This document shows, one piece after another, positions 1 through 9,062 of a stretch of DNA of 64,000 nt. A program made the translations under genes and the position numbers. Location: the NCBI GenBank assembly GCA_019119355.1, contig DWXE01000028.1, forward strand, positions 78,859 to 142,858. The letters run 5' to 3'. Origin of the DNA: Candidatus Eisenbergiella merdigallinarum (GTDB taxonomy: Bacteria > Bacillota > Clostridia > Lachnospirales > Lachnospiraceae). The notes beneath the pieces are model-generated. The model did not search any database and had not been told where the DNA came from. It worked only from the letters and a program-made list of their open reading frames with translations. Within the stretch, counting starts at the first letter, position 1, and every line of letters begins with the position of its first letter.

Positions 1-166
1 AGGCTTCGATTCCGCACCGGTACTCCCTGCCGTCCACGCCGTTGAACACGGAAACCTCATCCCCGGGCTTCATGCGCAGGACGTTTTTGATATGGTTGAA
101 ATCGCCGCCGGAAATCGAGACACGTCCGCCCGAAATCCGGGCAGGATCCACAAAAAACTGATACAT
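1..166 (-). CDS. rsmE: 16S rRNA (uracil-1498-N3) methyltransferase RsmE, N-terminal part (runs off the window)
   Basis: Only about the first 55 residues are present. The translation begins MYQFFVDPARISGG and contains NHIKNVLRMKPGDEV, the conserved N-terminal PUA-like segment of RsmE, which methylates U1498 of 16S rRNA with SAM. The ATG shares one base with the TAA of prmA, so the two genes are translationally coupled. prmA-rsmE downstream of a chaperone region is a common Firmicutes order. The catalytic SPOUT domain lies outside the window. Confidence 0.9.
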   Translation of the reverse strand, partial: MYQFFVDPARISGGRVSISGGDFNHIKNVLRMKPGDEVSVFNGVDGREYRCGIEA

Positions 167-1152
167 TATCCCTTCCTCGCCGTGACGCTGACCCATTCGC
201 CCTGATACGTCACCTCTTCCACGGTCAGTCCCGCCGCCTTCACGGCTTCCACCACCGTTTCCTCCTTATCGTCGATGATGCCGGAGGTGATATACACCCC
301 GCCCGGCTTCATCCGGCTTACGACGACAGGCGTCAGAGGGACCAGAACGTCCGCCAGGATGTTGGCTACCACGATATCGTACTTCCCTTCGCCGACCTGC
401 TCCTGCACCCACTCTTCCGTAATGATGTTGCCGATGATCAGTTCGAACTGTTCCGGAGAAATGCCGTTGTTGTTCCGGTTATCCTCCACCGCATCCACGG
501 CGCAGGGATCCAGATCGGTCCCCACGGCGTGTTTCGCCCCGTACATCAGGGAAACGATGGACAAAATCCCGCTGCCCGTTCCCACGTCCAGAAGCTGCGT
601 CTGGGGCGTGATATATTTCTTCAGCTGCCGGATGCACAGCTGGGTGGTCTCGTGCATCCCGGTGCCGAAGGCCGTACCCGGATCGATGTGCAGGATCCGC
701 TTTCCCCCGTCTTCCGGCTTCACCGTCTCCCAGGAGGGGATCACCAGAAGATCGTCAATGGTGAACTGATGGAAATACTGCTTCCAGTTGTTGATCCAGT
801 CGATGTCCTCCGTCTCGTCCACCGCGATGCTGCCTTCCCCGATGTCGCAGAAGGGCCGAAGGCCGTCCAGCTCCCGCTTCACCTGAGCCAGAATCTCCCC
901 CTCTGTCACGGTTTCCCCGTTCAGCAAAAGGCCGCCGTCCTCATCCTCCTCCACAAAAAAGCTCAGATAGGCGACGCCGTCGTCCTCCGGCCCCTCCGGC
1001 AGGATGTCCACGAACATCTGCTCCTTCTCCAGCGCCGTCAGAGGGACCTTATCCTCGATCTGCGCGCCCTCCAGGCCGATGTCGTACAGGGTGCTGATGA
1101 TGATATCCTCCGCGCTGACCGCTGTTTTAATTCTGAATTTTTTCCACTTCAT
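166..1152 (-). CDS. prmA: Ribosomal protein L11 methyltransferase PrmA
   Basis: A 328-residue protein of normal family length. It starts MKWKKFRIKT with the N-terminal ferredoxin-like domain that docks on L11. The SAM-binding motif LLDVGTGSGILSI lies near residue 190, preceded by DPGTAFGTGMHETT, and the NPPY-equivalent VVANILADVL follows. PrmA trimethylates ribosomal protein L11 in the cytoplasm. It overlaps rsmE by one base and is probably cotranscribed with it. The gene upstream is a GH2 enzyme with its own terminator, so the pair probably has its own promoter in the 1153-1203 region, which I could not define. Confidence 0.96.
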   Translation of the reverse strand: MKWKKFRIKTAVSAEDIIISTLYDIGLEGAQIEDKVPLTALEKEQMFVDILPEGPEDDGVAYLSFFVEEDEDGGLLLNGETVTEGEILAQVKRELDGLRPFCDIGEGSIAVDETEDIDWINNWKQYFHQFTIDDLLVIPSWETVKPEDGGKRILHIDPGTAFGTGMHETTQLCIRQLKKYITPQTQLLDVGTGSGILSIVSLMYGAKHAVGTDLDPCAVDAVEDNRNNNGISPEQFELIIGNIITEEWVQEQVGEGKYDIVVANILADVLVPLTPVVVSRMKPGGVYITSGIIDDKEETVVEAVKAAGLTVEEVTYQGEWVSVTARKG

Positions 1153-1203
1153 CCGTTCCGCCTCCGCTCCTTGTGCACACTACGTCAGTTTTTTACTATA
1201 ACA

Positions 1204-1245
1204 TAAAAATCAGGTTTGTACATCCCGCAAAATGCACAAACCTGA
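1204..1245 (-). terminator. Rho-independent terminator of the GH2 operon
   Basis: On the minus strand the arm TCAGGTTTGT (1236-1245) pairs perfectly with ACAAACCTGA (1210-1219) and is followed by a T run (1205-1209). It lies about 100 bases past the GH2 stop and closes the transcript before prmA begins. Confidence 0.85.
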
Positions 1246-1283
1246 CTTTCCCCGGCTTCCGGCCGCGGGTTTGCGGCCGCGCA

Positions 1284-1367
1284 GGATCGCTGCCGGAAAA
1301 TCGCCGCCGCAAGATCGCTGCCCAAAAATCGCTGCCCGAAAATCGCCGTCACAGAATCACCGTCGCG
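1284..1367. repeat. Six degenerate 14-bp tandem repeats spanning the GH2 stop codon
   Basis: Six consecutive 14-base units can be laid end to end, each a variant of AAATCGCTGCCCGA. The two rightmost units lie over the last codons and stop of the GH2 gene; the rest are in its 3' untranslated region. The unit is not a multiple of three, so copy-number change would alter the enzyme's C-terminus. Confidence 0.7.
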
Positions 1368-3883
1368 GGCGCGCTGTTATACGCCCCGATCCGCAGCCGC
1401 TTCCCGTCCAGCCCTTCCTTTTCCTGCCGGACGCTCACCGAAATCTTCTGCCCCGCATCCAGGCAGAATCCGTTGTCCGAATAAAAGACGTCCGTATCCT
1501 GAACGGAGAGCATCACGTCCTGGGCGAAGCTGTCGGCGGAAATTTCCACCTCCCAAAGCCCCCGGGAATGCCGGAACACCCGCACCTCAAGCCGGGCCTG
1601 CGGCAGACGGACTCCGTTGAATTCCCCGATTTCCGTCAGGAAGAAGCGGTTCTCCAGCCGCCCGGAGGCCGTCTCCATGACGGCTTTCACATAGGAATCC
1701 CTGGGGCCGAACCGCTCCAGTTCCTCCTTTTTCAGCAAAAACAGGCGGGTCGCCCGGTCGGCAGCGATGACAGCCTCCTCCTGCGTTTCCCACAAAACGG
1801 TTCCGTCCCAGGAAAGCGCCGCCAGCCTCAGCGTTCCCGGATCGTCCTGCAGGCGCTCGCTGCATCCGTACAGCTCCAGCCCTTCTTTTGTTTCCCGGAA
1901 CGCCAGGATCACATCCTCATAGGCCCGTTTGGCGTAGTAATAGGCCAGCTTGGGCCTGCGCATGAAGTCGATGGAGGACATCAGGGTGGGAAACAGCATG
2001 TTTTCCCGGTTGGGCGCTATGGGATCGTTGAATTTCCAGTACAGGCTGCCGCCGCAGACCCCCTTCCAGGAACGCAGATATTCGATCCAGTATTTCAGCG
2101 CGTGGGCGTGGGTGAACTGGGTGAAATAGATGATCTCCTGCGCCGTGCAGGTTTTGCTCATCTCGTCCAGCCATGGCAGCTCCGCCAGCCACGGGTTTCT
2201 GGTCAGATCCAGCTTCTCTCCGAAAAAATTGAAGATATGATAGGAATCCTCCACAGGAAGGCTGGAGAACCCGTATTCGCTCATGAACCTGGGCACGAAT
2301 TCCAGAAGCTTCTTATAGTAGTATTCGCTGGAAGGCAAAAAGCGGGTCAGGTAGATGTGCATATCGCCCTGCAGCGGGGAATTCGGATCGTCGTCCCCCT
2401 CTTCCCCCTCGAAGGGGCTGCAGGGGGAGCTCACCAGAAACGGCCGGTGCGGGTCGATTTCCTTCACCGCCCGGGCCACGCCGATGCGGTTGACCCTGTT
2501 TTCCCGGAAATGATCCTGCTGTTCATACCACCAGTACGCCTGATCCAGCTCGTTGTCCGCGGACCACAGCACGAGGCTGGCCCTGTTGTAATACCGGTCC
2601 GCCACGGCCGCCGCTTCTTCGGACACCCGATCCAGAAACGCGTCGTCCTGGGGGAAGATCCCGCAGGCCAGCATGAAATCCTGGAAGACCATGATGCCGT
2701 TTTCGTCGCACAAATCGAAAAAGCGGTCCGATTCGTAGATGCCGCCTCCCCAGACCCGAAGCATGCTCAGGTTGGATTCCACGGCGCGCCGGATGTAGAA
2801 ATCGTAGTCTTCCTCTTCGATCTCGGCATAGACGCAGTTGGCCGGCACCCAGTTGGCGCCCCGGACGAAGAGCTGCCTGCCGTTGACCTCGAACCGGAAC
2901 CTCCGGCCCCCCGCCTCGTCCTTCTCCTGGTTCAGGACAGCCGTCCGGATTCCGAACCGAAACTGCCTGCGGTCCGCCTCCTTCCCGCCGTCGTAGAGCA
3001 GGGCCGTCACGTCGTACAGATTCGCATCCCCGTAGGGCCGGGGCCACCACAGCCGGGGATTTTCCACCTCGAATTCCATTTCCGTCCCGTCCGCCGAAAG
3101 CTCCGCCCGGGCCGCTGCCCTTCCCGCAAAGGACAATAACAGCACGGCGTCGGGGCCGTCCCCTTTTCCGGGATCCCCTTCCCCTTCGCTCCCTCCCGCC
3201 TTCCAGGGCCTGGCCTTCAGGCTGGCCGCCAGCACAGCCCGCCCCTTTTCCAGCCGGACCGTGCGCAGATGGACGGTTTCAAAGACCGCGCAGTCCCGGC
3301 TTTCGATGCGGACGGATTTCCAGATCCCGCCCGTCAGGCAGTGGCCGCAAAAATCCCAGCCCCAGTTCATCTGGGATTTCCGAAGCAGCATCCGGGTCGT
3401 GTCGTCCTCCGGATAGATGCCCGTCCGGTCCGCGCCCTTCGTGCTCTCCACCGGGGAGAGGATCTTCACCGCCAGCGTGTTATACCCTCCGTAACGCAGG
3501 ATGTCCCCCACGTCGAACCGCTGCTGCAGAAACATATTGTCGGTTTTCCCCAGAAGCGTCCCGTTGAGCCACACCTCCGCCAGGGTATCGATCCCGTCGA
3601 AGCACAGGACGTTTTCCTTTCCCTCCAGTGACGGCCCGCAGAAGAAATCCCGGACGTAGAGCCAGTCGCTCTCCTCGATCCAGCGCTCTTTGTCCAGATC
3701 TTTCCCCAGATAATAGCCGTCGATGAGGCCGTAGGAGCGCAGCGCGGTGCGCACGTCCCCCGGCACCCGGGCGTCCAGATACCCGGCGGGATAAAAGTCA
3801 TCCCGGAACACGAAGCCGATATCCGTCCCGCAGTCCAGCCTTTTCAGTTTGTAAATTCCGTCCAGATCCATCGTCGTTTTCAT
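1349..3883 (-). CDS. Glycoside hydrolase family 2 protein, beta-mannosidase-like
   Basis: An 844-residue protein with GH2 architecture: an N-terminal sugar-binding jelly roll with SDWLYVRDFF and WLNGTLLGKTDNMF, an immunoglobulin-like domain, then a TIM barrel. The barrel shows VLWSADNELDQ, whose NE carries the expected acid/base glutamate, and FMSEYGFSS, with the nucleophile glutamate. Overall layout and length match beta-mannosidases. No signal peptide is visible, so it should act in the cytoplasm on imported oligosaccharides. It is the last gene of a regulator-linked ABC importer locus, 134 bases after the binding-protein gene. The substrate (beta-mannoside) is inferred from family resemblance; other GH2 specificities are possible. 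Confidence 0.85.
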   Translation of the reverse strand: MKTTMDLDGIYKLKRLDCGTDIGFVFRDDFYPAGYLDARVPGDVRTALRSYGLIDGYYLGKDLDKERWIEESDWLYVRDFFCGPSLEGKENVLCFDGIDTLAEVWLNGTLLGKTDNMFLQQRFDVGDILRYGGYNTLAVKILSPVESTKGADRTGIYPEDDTTRMLLRKSQMNWGWDFCGHCLTGGIWKSVRIESRDCAVFETVHLRTVRLEKGRAVLAASLKARPWKAGGSEGEGDPGKGDGPDAVLLLSFAGRAAARAELSADGTEMEFEVENPRLWWPRPYGDANLYDVTALLYDGGKEADRRQFRFGIRTAVLNQEKDEAGGRRFRFEVNGRQLFVRGANWVPANCVYAEIEEEDYDFYIRRAVESNLSMLRVWGGGIYESDRFFDLCDENGIMVFQDFMLACGIFPQDDAFLDRVSEEAAAVADRYYNRASLVLWSADNELDQAYWWYEQQDHFRENRVNRIGVARAVKEIDPHRPFLVSSPCSPFEGEEGDDDPNSPLQGDMHIYLTRFLPSSEYYYKKLLEFVPRFMSEYGFSSLPVEDSYHIFNFFGEKLDLTRNPWLAELPWLDEMSKTCTAQEIIYFTQFTHAHALKYWIEYLRSWKGVCGGSLYWKFNDPIAPNRENMLFPTLMSSIDFMRRPKLAYYYAKRAYEDVILAFRETKEGLELYGCSERLQDDPGTLRLAALSWDGTVLWETQEEAVIAADRATRLFLLKKEELERFGPRDSYVKAVMETASGRLENRFFLTEIGEFNGVRLPQARLEVRVFRHSRGLWEVEISADSFAQDVMLSVQDTDVFYSDNGFCLDAGQKISVSVRQEKEGLDGKRLRIGAYNSAPATVIL

Positions 3884-3948
3884 CCGTTTTCTCCCGGCAA
3901 ATAAAAATTGCCTGCGCGTCGGATCGCACAGGCGACATTTTCGTTTTC

Positions 3949-4017
3949 GCCGCGCGAAACGGGTCAGAAACGCACTCTCCCTTTTTCTGACCGCGAGTTC
4001 GCGCGGCGGCCTGTCAT
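3949..4017 (-). other. Large intercistronic hairpin after the binding-protein gene
   Basis: Nested perfect stems: GCCGCGCGAA (3949-3958) with TTCGCGCGGC (4008-4017), and GGTCAGAAA (3962-3970) with TTTCTGACC (3994-4002). It abuts the stop codon of the solute-binding protein and lacks a T run, so it is more likely an mRNA-stabilising structure that favours binding-protein expression over the downstream GH2 gene than a terminator. Confidence 0.6.
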
Positions 4018-5586
4018 TTAATTATTTTCCGCCAGATAAGCGTCCAGCTGGCTCTGGTATTCCGCTACCACCGCGTCGATGCCCGCAGCCTTCAGATTCG
4101 CCAGCGCATCCTCATAGCCGTCCTCGTAGGAAACGATGCCCAGCTTGATGGGATAGATGCTGGCCTCCACTTCCGCCAGGCAGTTCGCGTACTCCGTGGC
4201 CACGTTGGTGGGATCGAAGACGAAGTTCAGCACGACGCTGTTCTCCGCATCCGGTTTTTCAACGCCCATGATTTCGATGAACTTCTCATAGGTGCCGTCC
4301 TCGTAGCGCTCGTACTCCATGTTGCCGATCATCCAGTCCGCGTTGAATTCGAAATCCGGGATCAGCTTTTTGTACGTGCCGTCCCCGGTATTCTCCCAGG
4401 TCAGCCCTTCCACGCCGTAAACCATCAGGTCATAGTTTTCCTGAGAAGAATATACCCACTCCATGAACTTCACCGCTTCCGCAGGATGGGCGCTGGTGGA
4501 GGACACGGCCGTATCGTTCCGGAAGGACTGCGGCCGGAAGGAAGGCCCGTCGGGATTTAAGTAAATGGAATCCAGATTGGTGCCGGGGATTCGTTCATCC
4601 CACACTTCCCTCGTTCCCCACATCTGGCAGCCGTCCACCCAGATGAAGTTACCGGTCAGCATGGTGTTCCAGGAAGACCAGGAAGGGGACAGCACGTCGT
4701 CCGGAATGTATCCCTTTTCATAACAGGTGCGGAAGAAATCCGCCGTCTGCTTAAACTCGTCGGTTTCGAGCCAGTTCTTCACGTTGCCCTCCTGATCGAT
4801 GAAAATCAGGTCCTTCTGCACCGTGAAGGGATAGGTATCCAGCGCCCGGAACAGCCAGGTAAAAGGCTCCGCGTACATGGGGATGATCACCGGTTTGGAA
4901 TCGCCGTCCCAGTTTTCCGTAAAGACTTCCGCCATTTCCAGCAGGTCGTCCATGGTCTCCGGATCGTCCAGCCCGTACTCCTCCAGCTTCTCCCTGCGGA
5001 TGGTGATGCAGCTGGCCTGGTCCGCGTTCTCCGTCCAGTTGGCGGGGATGGTATAGATCTCGCCGTTCACCGTTGCGGATTCCCACATCCAGTCGGGAAT
5101 GACGGCCTGCAGCACTTCGCTCTGCTGCACGTACTCCGTGATGGGCTGGATGCCCTCCGTGCCGATGTAGGTGGTGAAGGATTTCTGATCTTCCATCACC
5201 GCCAGGAGGTCGAATTCCTCCCCTGCGGACAGCATCATGTTCACCTTATCCGAAAACGTATCCGACGGGACATAGGTGATCTCCAGCTGGAGCCCCGTTC
5301 CGTCCGCCGCCAGCTTTTCGTTGATGGCCGCCACCAGCTCGTCGTTGTGCTCCACCTCCGTGCCGGGACGGACGTAATTGATGGTGACCGTTTCCCCGTT
5401 GGAAGCCGTATCCGACGCAGCTTCTTCCGCCTCAGCAGCGGCTCCGGACGCGGCCGTTTCCTCCGCTGTGACGCCCGGATCCACGGGCGCGGTGGAGGCG
5501 GTATCGGCCGCCTGCTGTCCGCAGCCCGTCAGCATGGCCGCCGCCAGCAGTCCCCCTAACAGCTTCTTCGCCATTTTCTTTTTCAT
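4018..5586 (-). CDS. Extracellular solute-binding lipoprotein with DUF3502-type C-terminus (oligosaccharide ABC importer)
   Basis: About 522 residues. The start at 5586 is chosen because an AAGGAGG lies six bases upstream. The N-terminus is a lipoprotein signal, KKLLGGLLAAAMLTGCG, with cysteine in the lipobox, followed by an Ala/Glu/Thr-rich linker. The body resembles family 1 extracellular sugar-binding proteins. The last 130 residues, with FDPTNVATEY and YPIKLG, match the DUF3502 end typical of LipO/LplA-type proteins partnered with LplB and LplC permeases. It captures an oligosaccharide outside the membrane. No ATPase gene is present; these importers commonly share a housekeeping MsmX-type ATPase. 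Confidence 0.9.
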   Translation of the reverse strand: MKKKMAKKLLGGLLAAAMLTGCGQQAADTASTAPVDPGVTAEETAASGAAAEAEEAASDTASNGETVTINYVRPGTEVEHNDELVAAINEKLAADGTGLQLEITYVPSDTFSDKVNMMLSAGEEFDLLAVMEDQKSFTTYIGTEGIQPITEYVQQSEVLQAVIPDWMWESATVNGEIYTIPANWTENADQASCITIRREKLEEYGLDDPETMDDLLEMAEVFTENWDGDSKPVIIPMYAEPFTWLFRALDTYPFTVQKDLIFIDQEGNVKNWLETDEFKQTADFFRTCYEKGYIPDDVLSPSWSSWNTMLTGNFIWVDGCQMWGTREVWDERIPGTNLDSIYLNPDGPSFRPQSFRNDTAVSSTSAHPAEAVKFMEWVYSSQENYDLMVYGVEGLTWENTGDGTYKKLIPDFEFNADWMIGNMEYERYEDGTYEKFIEIMGVEKPDAENSVVLNFVFDPTNVATEYANCLAEVEASIYPIKLGIVSYEDGYEDALANLKAAGIDAVVAEYQSQLDAYLAENN

Positions 5587-5660
5587 AAACACCCTCCTTT
5601 TCATAATGGTTGATATGGATTTTATGGAAGCGCCGCCCTAGCCGGGCGAAACGCTCCCCG

Positions 5661-6539
5661 TTACCCTTTCACCGAGCCGATGACCAGCCCTTTCACGATG
5701 TATTTCTGCAAAAACGGATACAGCAGGACGATGGGGCCGATGGTGATGGCCGCCGTAGCCATCTGCAAAGATTCCGTAGGCGCGAAGGCGCTGCCCCCCG
5801 CGACCCCCGACAGCTGCTTCATAAAATTCTGATCCGAACGCAGCTTCATCAGATAATACTGGATGGGATACATGTCCACGTCCGTCACCAGCATGATGGC
5901 GTTCCACCAGTCGTTCCAGTACGCGATGCCGTAAAACAGCGCCACCGTGGCCAGGATGGGCTTGCACAGCGGGAAGTAGATCCGGAAGGCGATGACACCG
6001 TCGTTGGCGCCGTCCAGCTTCGCCGATTCCATCAGGGAAGCCGGAAGCTCCCGCATGTAATTTCTCACCAGGAACAGGTTGAACGGGCTGAAAATCAGGT
6101 TCGGGATCAGAAGCGCCAGATAGTTTTCCGTCAGCCCCAGGTTCTGGCACATGATGTACCAGGGCACCATCCCGCCGTTGAACACCATGGTTACGAAGAA
6201 GAACATGGCGATCCCGTTCCGGTAATAGACGGAGGTGTTGGCCAGGGAATAGGAGGCCATAGCCGTGATGCAGGTGGCCAGCACCGTGCCGGTCACCGTG
6301 ATTCCCACGGAATTGATGTAGCAGCGCGCCACCTCTCCCCCGTTTTTAAACAGCGTCCTGTACGCCTCCAGCGACAGCTCCTTCGGGAAGAAGGAATATC
6401 CGCTGCGCAGGATTTCCGCTTCCGCCGTGAACGAAACGATCACCACCAGCACCAGCGGCAGCAGGCAGATCAGCGCTACCAGGGTGACGATCAGATAGAT
6501 CATTGCTTTTCCTGCGGTGAATTTTCTCGACAGTCTCAT
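5661..6539 (-). CDS. Carbohydrate ABC transporter permease, LplC/MalG type
   Basis: A 292-residue membrane protein with six predicted helices. The first is YLIVTLVALICLLPLVLVVI. The EAA loop region reads SLMESAKLDGANDGVIAFRIYFPLCKP, matching the conserved permease loop that contacts the ATPase. The C-terminus YIVKGLVIGSVKG is typical of LplC-type subunits. It starts immediately after the TAG of the upstream permease gene with no spacer, and pairs with that permease and the DUF3502 binding protein. Confidence 0.92.
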   Translation of the reverse strand: MRLSRKFTAGKAMIYLIVTLVALICLLPLVLVVIVSFTAEAEILRSGYSFFPKELSLEAYRTLFKNGGEVARCYINSVGITVTGTVLATCITAMASYSLANTSVYYRNGIAMFFFVTMVFNGGMVPWYIMCQNLGLTENYLALLIPNLIFSPFNLFLVRNYMRELPASLMESAKLDGANDGVIAFRIYFPLCKPILATVALFYGIAYWNDWWNAIMLVTDVDMYPIQYYLMKLRSDQNFMKQLSGVAGGSAFAPTESLQMATAAITIGPIVLLYPFLQKYIVKGLVIGSVKG

Positions 6540-7460
6540 CTAAAACAGCGCTCCTTCCGAAAATTTCTTCCTGGCGATGAAATTGCTCCCCCAGACGCAG
6601 ATGAATCCCATGCAGGCCTGGAACAGGCTGATGGCCATGGCCTGGGAAGGGCTGCCGATGACGCGCATCGTCCGGAACACATAGGTATCGATCACGTCCG
6701 TGGCGTCGTAGAGCATGCCGTTGTCGCCCACCAGGGCGTAGATCATGCCGAAGTCCCCGTAAAAGACCTTCCCCACCGCCATGATGGACAGCATGATGAC
6801 CGTCGGCATCAGCATGGGGATCGTGATGTAGCGGCACATCTGCCACCGGCTGGCCCCGTCGATGGCGGCCGCCTCGTAGAGCCCCTCGTCGAATCCCGTA
6901 ATGGCAGCCAGGTAGATGACCATCTGCATCCCCAGGTCCTTCCACACCTTCACGATCACCAGAATGGCCGTCCAGTATTTCGGCTCCACGTAGAAGTTGA
7001 TCTTATCCATGCCCAGGGAAGCCAGAGCGCTGTTTAAAATCCCGTACTTACTTCCGATGATGCCGTTTAGGATATAGCAGATGATGGTCCAGGACAAAAA
7101 ATACGGCAGCAGATAACAGGACTGCGCCACCTTCTTAAACCGTCTCCTTCGGATCTCGTTGATCATGATGGCCAGCGCTACCGCGCAGATCATGGTAAAC
7201 GCGATGAACAGAAGGTTCAGCCGGATCGTATTGAAGATGACATGCATGGCGTCCTTCGATTTAAAGAAGAATTCGAAATTCTTCAGGCCGATCCATTTGC
7301 TCCCGGCGATCCCCTTCTTATAGCTGAACTGCTGGAATGCGATCACCATATAGGGAATCGTACAATATCCGAACAGAAGGGAGTAGATTGCGGCGGGCAG
7401 CAGCATCAGATAGGAAACCGGATTTTTCATAATGTCCTTCAAAAAAGATCTTTTTTTCAT
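6540..7460 (-). CDS. Sugar ABC transporter permease, LplB type
   Basis: About 306 residues. The ATG at 7460 is preferred over an upstream in-frame TTG (7472) that sits one base after the GGGAGG. It begins MKKRSFLKDIMKNPVSYLML and contains six membrane helices plus the EAA-type loop EGLYEAAAIDGASRWQMCRY. First structural gene of the importer operon, transcribed from the promoter at 7515-7543. Confidence 0.9.
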   Translation of the reverse strand: MKKRSFLKDIMKNPVSYLMLLPAAIYSLLFGYCTIPYMVIAFQQFSYKKGIAGSKWIGLKNFEFFFKSKDAMHVIFNTIRLNLLFIAFTMICAVALAIMINEIRRRRFKKVAQSCYLLPYFLSWTIICYILNGIIGSKYGILNSALASLGMDKINFYVEPKYWTAILVIVKVWKDLGMQMVIYLAAITGFDEGLYEAAAIDGASRWQMCRYITIPMLMPTVIMLSIMAVGKVFYGDFGMIYALVGDNGMLYDATDVIDTYVFRTMRVIGSPSQAMAISLFQACMGFICVWGSNFIARKKFSEGALF

Positions 7461-7514
7461 TTTTTTATGCAATCCTCCCCAGCGGCGAATGAAAGATTTT
7501 CTTTTTTCACTATC

Positions 7515-7543
7515 ATATTAACCAAAATATTCCTAAAAGTCAA
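7515..7543 (-). promoter_or_regulatory. Sigma-A-type promoter of the importer/GH2 operon
   Basis: Minus-strand TTGACT (7538-7543), 17-base spacer, TAATAT (7515-7520). Upstream is an AT-rich stretch with repeated AACATA elements, also seen in the regulator's leader, which could be operator sequence. No operator can be proven here. Confidence 0.7.
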
Positions 7544-7622
7544 TAGTGTTCTTATGTTATTTATATTTGATATGTTTTATATGTTACTCATATTCTGTAG
7601 AAAAGGAGCTTTCCTGCCTCAT

Positions 7623-7653
7623 AAAAAAGCGGGCTCCGAAGAGCCCGCAAAAA
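7623..7653 (-). terminator. Rho-independent terminator of the GntR/LacI regulator gene
   Basis: Perfect 8-bp stem GCGGGCTC (7629-7636) and GAGCCCGC (7641-7648) with a CGAA loop on the plus strand. On the minus strand it is followed by six T. It sits between the regulator and the importer operon, so they are separate transcripts. Confidence 0.88.
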
Positions 7654-7771
7654 CCTGTCCTGTTTAAAATTGCATCGTTTTCCCGCTCATGCAAGGGCGG
7701 GCAGCGCCCCGGCGGCGGCGAAGAAACCGGCGCTCATAAAACGCTCCTATATCCGGCCGCTCCGGCGGACA

Positions 7772-8902
7772 TCATCCCCGCGCTCCCGTCCCCGGCACCA
7801 CCTTCGCGTCCATATAGACCCGGTCCATGAGCGATTCTCCCCGGATGAGGCGGGCCAGAATCTGAACCGCACGCTTCCCCATCTGCTCCTCATCCTGCCG
7901 CACGTGGGTGTAAGTATACTCCCCGTAGGCGGACAGCGGGCCGTCGAAGCAGGTGATCTCCAGGTCCTGCGGCACCCGGATGCCGATCTGACGGCAGACC
8001 TTCTCCGTCAGCACGGCGATATCGAATTCCGCCGCGATCACCACCTCCACATCCGGATGGGCCTTCAAAAAGGCCGCGATCTTCTCCGCGTCGTCGTCCG
8101 TGTTCTTCTCGCTCTTTAAATCCGGAATCGTGCTGCGGATGGAATCCAGCAGATAGCCCGCCCCGTTTTCCTCCGACAGATGCCGGGCAACCATCTTCCG
8201 ATACCCCCGGATCCTCTTTTTCAGGGAATCAGCCTCGGTCTCCGGCGCGGTAAACAGGGCCATCCGGCGATATCCCCGATCCAGCAGATGCTGCACCAGC
8301 TCTTCCACTGCCTTTTCGTTGTCCGTCCCGACAAAGGGGACGGGAAGTCCCTCCAGATAACGGTCCACGAATACCACCGGCATTCCGTCCCCGACCATCT
8401 TCAGGATTTCCGTATTATAGTGCTGGCCGTGGGTCGGCATGACGATCACGCCGGCGACCTTCATCTTCATCAGGGATTCCAGCATCTTTTTCTCCCGCAG
8501 CTGGTCCCCCATGGAGCGCTTCATGCACAGATGATAGCCCTTCTTTTCCGCCTCGTCCTCGATGGCTTTGAGCATCTCGATGCCGAAGCTGGCGGAAAAA
8601 TCCTCCATCACCAGCCCGATCACGTCGAAAGCCTCCCTCTGATCGCCGCTTCTCTCCCCGGATCTGGATTCCATCTTATCCGCATTCATGCTGGCAAAGC
8701 TTCCGCGTCCCGGCCTCCTGAAAATATATCCGTCCTGCACCAGCATGCTCATGGCTTTCTGTATCGTAATGCGGCTGACGTCGAATTCCTCCGCCAGCGC
8801 CTTTTCCGCAGGAAGGCGCTCCCCCGGCCGGATCCTTCCGCTCCGGATCCGCTCCTGCAACGTGTCATATACCGTCTGATACAGGCACTTTTCTTCCTCC
8901 AT
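7772..8902 (-). CDS. GntR-family regulator with LacI-type sugar-sensing domain (AraR-like)
   Basis: 376 residues. The first 70 form a GntR winged helix: YDTLQERIRSGRIRPGERLP, then FDVSRITIQKAMSMLVQDGYI. From about residue 90 it resembles the periplasmic-binding fold of LacI-family effector domains, with IGLVMEDFSASFG, GMPVVFVDRYLEG and the C-terminal YTHVRQDEEQMGKRAVQILA. This fusion is the AraR layout, in which a sugar releases the protein from DNA. Its position upstream of the LplB/LplC/GH2 operon suggests it controls that operon and itself. The ligand is unknown. Confidence 0.9.
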   Translation of the reverse strand: MEEEKCLYQTVYDTLQERIRSGRIRPGERLPAEKALAEEFDVSRITIQKAMSMLVQDGYIFRRPGRGSFASMNADKMESRSGERSGDQREAFDVIGLVMEDFSASFGIEMLKAIEDEAEKKGYHLCMKRSMGDQLREKKMLESLMKMKVAGVIVMPTHGQHYNTEILKMVGDGMPVVFVDRYLEGLPVPFVGTDNEKAVEELVQHLLDRGYRRMALFTAPETEADSLKKRIRGYRKMVARHLSEENGAGYLLDSIRSTIPDLKSEKNTDDDAEKIAAFLKAHPDVEVVIAAEFDIAVLTEKVCRQIGIRVPQDLEITCFDGPLSAYGEYTYTHVRQDEEQMGKRAVQILARLIRGESLMDRVYMDAKVVPGTGARG

Positions 8903-8961
8903 AGTCCCCCGTTCCCTTTCGCATGTGACATATTTGTTATGTTTGCCATATCGTTACGACC

Positions 8962-8990
8962 ATTTTAGCACATTCGTCAGAAATTTGCAA
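8962..8990 (-). promoter_or_regulatory. Promoter of the GntR/LacI regulator gene
   Basis: Minus-strand TTGCAA (8985-8990), 17-base spacer, TAAAAT (8962-8967). Just downstream, around 8925-8955, is an AT-rich segment with CATAACAAATATG, a partly symmetric site that may be the autoregulatory operator. Confidence 0.6.
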
Positions 8991-9062
8991 TTTCCCATTC
9001 ATAAAAAAACGGAGGCAGGCGGAACGGTTCAGCGGGGAAACAAAGCGTGCAAAAGGGCCCTG

